The notes beneath the pieces are model-generated. The model had not been told where the DNA came from and ran no database searches. It was given only the letters and a program-made list of their open reading frames with translations. From Hydrogenophaga palleronii NBRC 102513 (GTDB lineage: Bacteria > Pseudomonadota > Gammaproteobacteria > Burkholderiales > Burkholderiaceae_C), in NCBI RefSeq assembly GCF_001571225.1, contig NZ_BCTJ01000023.1, positions 1 through 64,000 on the forward strand: a stretch of DNA of 64,000 bases, read 5' to 3'. This document shows, piece by piece, positions 61,588-64,000 of the stretch. Made by a program: the position numbers and the translations under genes. How positions within the stretch are numbered: position 1 is the first letter of the stretch; every line of letters starts with the position of its first letter.

Positions 61588-62241
61588 TCAGGCCGGGCGC
61601 GGCTTGTAGATGTTGAGCACCAGGCGCTCGCGCTCGATGGCGCGCGCCACCGCCGGCAAGGCCGCATAACGCTGGGCCAGCGCCCAGGTGGCGGGCAGGG
61701 TAGTCGGGTCGATGCCGGCAAAGCCGCCCCAGCGCAGCAGCGTGAGGGCGTAGGCATCGAGCGCGCCCGGGCGCTCGCCGGTCAACCAGGGTTGCGCCTT
61801 CTCGGCCTGCGCCTCGATTTCGCCCAGCAGGCCGCGGTAGCTTTGCGTCGCATGGGCGCGAATGGCCTGTTGCGCGGCTTCGTCGTCGGTGAACTTGTGG
61901 GGCATGAACACGTGCGTGAACGTGGGGTGCACGGTGTTGTTCATCCAGGTCAGGGTCTGCAGCGCGCGCGTGCGCGCCAGGCCCGACGCCGGCAGGATGC
62001 CCGCTTCGGGCAGCTTGGCGTCCAGGTGCAGCAGGATGGCGACGATCTGCGTGATCACCTCGTCATCGTCCACCAGCACCGGCACCTGACCACGCGGGTT
62101 GATCGCCAGGTACTCGGGGCTGCGCTGTTCGTTCTTGTGCAGCTTGACGCTGTGCGGCTCGAAGGTCAGGCCGGAGAGTTCCAGCAGGCTGTGCGGCACG
62201 AAGGAGCAGGCACCGGGGGCGAAATAAAGTTTCAGGCTCAT
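61588..62241 (-). CDS. Glutathione S-transferase family protein
   Basis: The 217-residue protein opens with LKLYFAPGACSFVPHSLLEL, the beta-class style start with a Cys near residue 12 that contacts glutathione. NPRGQVPVLVDDDEVITQ and a helical C-terminal domain with GALDAYALTLLRW follow. This beta-class type is usually a soluble stress enzyme. It is convergent with the kinase gene and followed by topB on the same strand. Confidence 0.92.
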   Translation of the reverse strand: MSLKLYFAPGACSFVPHSLLELSGLTFEPHSVKLHKNEQRSPEYLAINPRGQVPVLVDDDEVITQIVAILLHLDAKLPEAGILPASGLARTRALQTLTWMNNTVHPTFTHVFMPHKFTDDEAAQQAIRAHATQSYRGLLGEIEAQAEKAQPWLTGERPGALDAYALTLLRWGGFAGIDPTTLPATWALAQRYAALPAVARAIERERLVLNIYKPRPA

Positions 62242-62266
62242 TGTCGAAACATCCTCTGAAAAACGA

Positions 62267-64000
62267 TCAACTCAGGTGCGGGCCGAGCAGGCCGGCGATC
62301 TCGAACATGGTGACCTGCGGCTTGCCGAACACGGCGGCGAGCTTGGCATCGGCGTTGATGCGGCGCTTGTCGGCGGTGTCCTGCAGACCGTTGGCCTTGA
62401 TGTAGTCCCACAGCTTCTTGACCACCTCGGGGCGCGACACCGCGCCTTCGCCGATCACCGCGGCGAGCGCGGCGCTGGGCTGCTTGCCGGTGGCGGCGGT
62501 GGTCTTGCGTGGCGCCTTGGGTGTCTTGGCGGCCGCGGTCTTCTTGGCCGCGGGTGCTTTCTTGGCGGCGGTCTTGGCCGCTGCGCCCTTCTTCGCCGGT
62601 GCGGCCTTGCCCGGTGCGCCGGCCGCGGTCTTGCGCGGCGGGAACTTGCTGGCACGCGGCTCGAACTCGAAGTTCACCTTGCCCGCTTCCTTGTCCCAGG
62701 CCAGGAAGGCCTTGAAGGCGCGGCGCGTGCGCATGGAGACGAACTTGTCGAGCAGGTCGGTCTTGCCGATGTCGAGCAGCTTGCTCATCTGCTCGCGCGC
62801 CACCGGCTGCTGCAGGATGATCTTGCCGCTCTTGAAGTCGCAGCTCGGCGTCGGCTGGGCCAGGGTGGGCACGGCCTTCTCGCAGACGTAGTTGGCGCCA
62901 TGTTCAAACACCGAGCCACCGCACTTGGGACACTTGCCAAGCGCTTCGCTGCCGCTGAAGTCGACCAGCTCGCCGCTCTCTTCGTTCTTCTTGTCGTCGC
63001 CGAAGTCGAACTCGAGCTTCCAGTTCTTGTCTTCCTCGTTGAACTTGATCACGATCTCGGCCACGAAGGGCCAGCCCGCCTTGGAGCGGAAGCCTTCCAG
63101 CGGGCCGATCTTCTTGGTCGCCAGCAGCTGCTCGGCCTCTTCGGGCTCGAAGGTGCGGCCGGCAGGCGACTTGCCGAACGAGAAGCCGCAGCCCTCGCTG
63201 TTGCCGTCGGCGCCGGTGCAGGCGTAACGGCGGTAGTTTTCCTTCACCACGCCGCCGCAGTTGGGGCAGGGCGTGGACAGCGTGGCGTAGTTGCCGGGAA
63301 TGGTGTCGCGGTCGTATTCCTTGGCCTTCATCACCATGCGCTCGGTCATGGCGGCGATCTGGCCCATGAAGGCGGCGCGGCTGAGCTTGCCCTGCTCCAT
63401 CTGCGAGAGCTTGTATTCCCACTCGCCGGTGAGCTCGGCCTTGGAGAGTTCCTCCACGCCCAGGCCGCGCAGCAGCGTCATGAGCTGGAAAGCCTTGGCG
63501 GTGGGGATGATCTCGCGGCCTTCGCGGAACATGTACTTCTCGGTCAGCAGGCCTTCGATGATGGCCGCGCGCGTGGCTGGCGTGCCCAGGCCTTTTTCCT
63601 GCATGGCCTCGCGCAGCTCGTCGTCGTCCACCAGCTTGCCGGCGCCTTCCATGGCGCCCAGCAGCGTGGCTTCGGAGTAACGCGCCGGCGGCTTGGTCTT
63701 CAGTCCCTTGGGCTCCACGCTTTCGGTGCGCACGGTCTCGCCTTCGCGCACCGGCACCAGGTTCTGGCCCTTGTCGCCTTCCTTGGCGTCGGCCACGTCT
63801 TCGGCCGCTTCCTTGCCGTACACCGCCATCCAGCCCGGCTTGACCAGCACCTTGCCTTCGGTCTTGAAGTGGTGGCCCACCGCCGAGGTGATGCGGGTGG
63901 TGACCATGAACTCGGCGCTGGGGAAGAACACCGCGAGGAAGCGGCGCACCACCAGGTCGTACAGCTTCTGTTCGGCTTCGCTCAGGCCGCTGGGCGCCTG
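62267..64000 (-). CDS. topB: DNA topoisomerase III, C-terminal part, with SWIB domain (partial at window edge)
   Basis: Only the last 577 codons are in the window; the frame runs through the right edge with no start. The visible part has the gate region of type IA topoisomerases (ARYSEATLLGAMEGAGKLV, EKGLGTPATRAAIIEGLL, TLLRGLGVEELSKAELTGEW). Two zinc-finger-like segments follow (CPNCGGVVKENYRR with later CGFSFG; CPKCGGSVFEHGANYVC). Then comes an Ala/Lys/Pro-rich linker of about 55 residues resembling histone H1 tails. The last 70 residues (SRPEVVKKLWDYIKANGLQD, INADAKLAAVFG, MFEIAGLLGPHL) match a SWIB/MDM2 domain. Confidence 0.9.
   Translation of the reverse strand, partial: QAPSGLSEAEQKLYDLVVRRFLAVFFPSAEFMVTTRITSAVGHHFKTEGKVLVKPGWMAVYGKEAAEDVADAKEGDKGQNLVPVREGETVRTESVEPKGLKTKPPARYSEATLLGAMEGAGKLVDDDELREAMQEKGLGTPATRAAIIEGLLTEKYMFREGREIIPTAKAFQLMTLLRGLGVEELSKAELTGEWEYKLSQMEQGKLSRAAFMGQIAAMTERMVMKAKEYDRDTIPGNYATLSTPCPNCGGVVKENYRRYACTGADGNSEGCGFSFGKSPAGRTFEPEEAEQLLATKKIGPLEGFRSKAGWPFVAEIVIKFNEEDKNWKLEFDFGDDKKNEESGELVDFSGSEALGKCPKCGGSVFEHGANYVCEKAVPTLAQPTPSCDFKSGKIILQQPVAREQMSKLLDIGKTDLLDKFVSMRTRRAFKAFLAWDKEAGKVNFEFEPRASKFPPRKTAAGAPGKAAPAKKGAAAKTAAKKAPAAKKTAAAKTPKAPRKTTAATGKQPSAALAAVIGEGAVSRPEVVKKLWDYIKANGLQDTADKRRINADAKLAAVFGKPQVTMFEIAGLLGPHLS

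Overview
The window reads as a chromosomal segment of a high-GC betaproteobacterium, most likely a member of the Comamonadaceae (Burkholderiales; Hydrogenophaga/Acidovorax-like). The reasons are the DUF1631 protein, the fused indolepyruvate:ferredoxin oxidoreductase with an adjacent Lrp-type gene, the TctD/TctE-type two-component pair, the DUF3717-DUF1289 protein, a SWIB-tailed topoisomerase III, and a dispersed GC-rich intergenic repeat of the kind I associate with this family. This assignment is inference from gene content and style; no rRNA or tRNA gene is present to confirm it. I see no insertion sequence, prophage or CRISPR array.

Layout. 1-10,100: DUF1631 protein, yajC-secD-secF (reading leftwards), a large indolepyruvate ferredoxin oxidoreductase and a divergent Lrp/AsnC regulator. 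10,349-15,604: a tightly packed six-gene locus of exported proteins. It holds two related pilin-like subunits, a small exported protein, a PapD-like chaperone, an outer-membrane beta-barrel with a C-terminal Ig/Cna-B-like domain, and a further subunit. It resembles a chaperone-assembled surface fibre, but its barrel does not look like a classical usher. This is the best candidate for an undescribed system. 15,720-28,503: mltA, a 54-aa membrane protein, a FixJ-type regulator with its PAS histidine kinase, a Nit-type amidase, yhdP, glnE and a rhomboid-type protease.

28,566-37,880: a ferritin-like protein, a periplasmic glutathione peroxidase, then an eight-gene co-directional cluster. The cluster encodes an FAD amine-oxidase-like enzyme, a DUF1365 protein, a cyclopropane-synthase-like methyltransferase, a chalcone-isomerase-like protein, an MFS carrier, a DUF3833 lipoprotein, an SDR and an NTF2-like protein. 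Clusters of this type are tied elsewhere to light or singlet-oxygen stress and fatty-acid modification. 37,969-45,732: a glutathione transferase, purB, a 2OG-Fe(II) oxygenase, DUF3717-DUF1289, a manganese (yybP-ykoY) riboswitch controlling a TerC/YjbE transporter, a small holin-like membrane protein, an M48 protease with TPRs, and moaC.

45,714-48,735: a type IV pilin under a clear sigma-54 promoter, followed by a PglL-type oligosaccharyltransferase and a TfpX/TfpZ-like accessory protein, in DNA of visibly lower GC; together they look like a pilin glycosylation module. 48,861-51,702: a cyclic-nucleotide-phosphodiesterase-like hydrolase, a tandem FHA protein, a PP2C phosphatase and a small membrane protein. 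51,921-64,000: sucD-sucC, argC, a DHA2-type exporter, recX-recA with a LexA box, a MarR regulator, a TctD/TctE-type pair, a second glutathione transferase and the C-terminal part of topB, which runs off the right edge.
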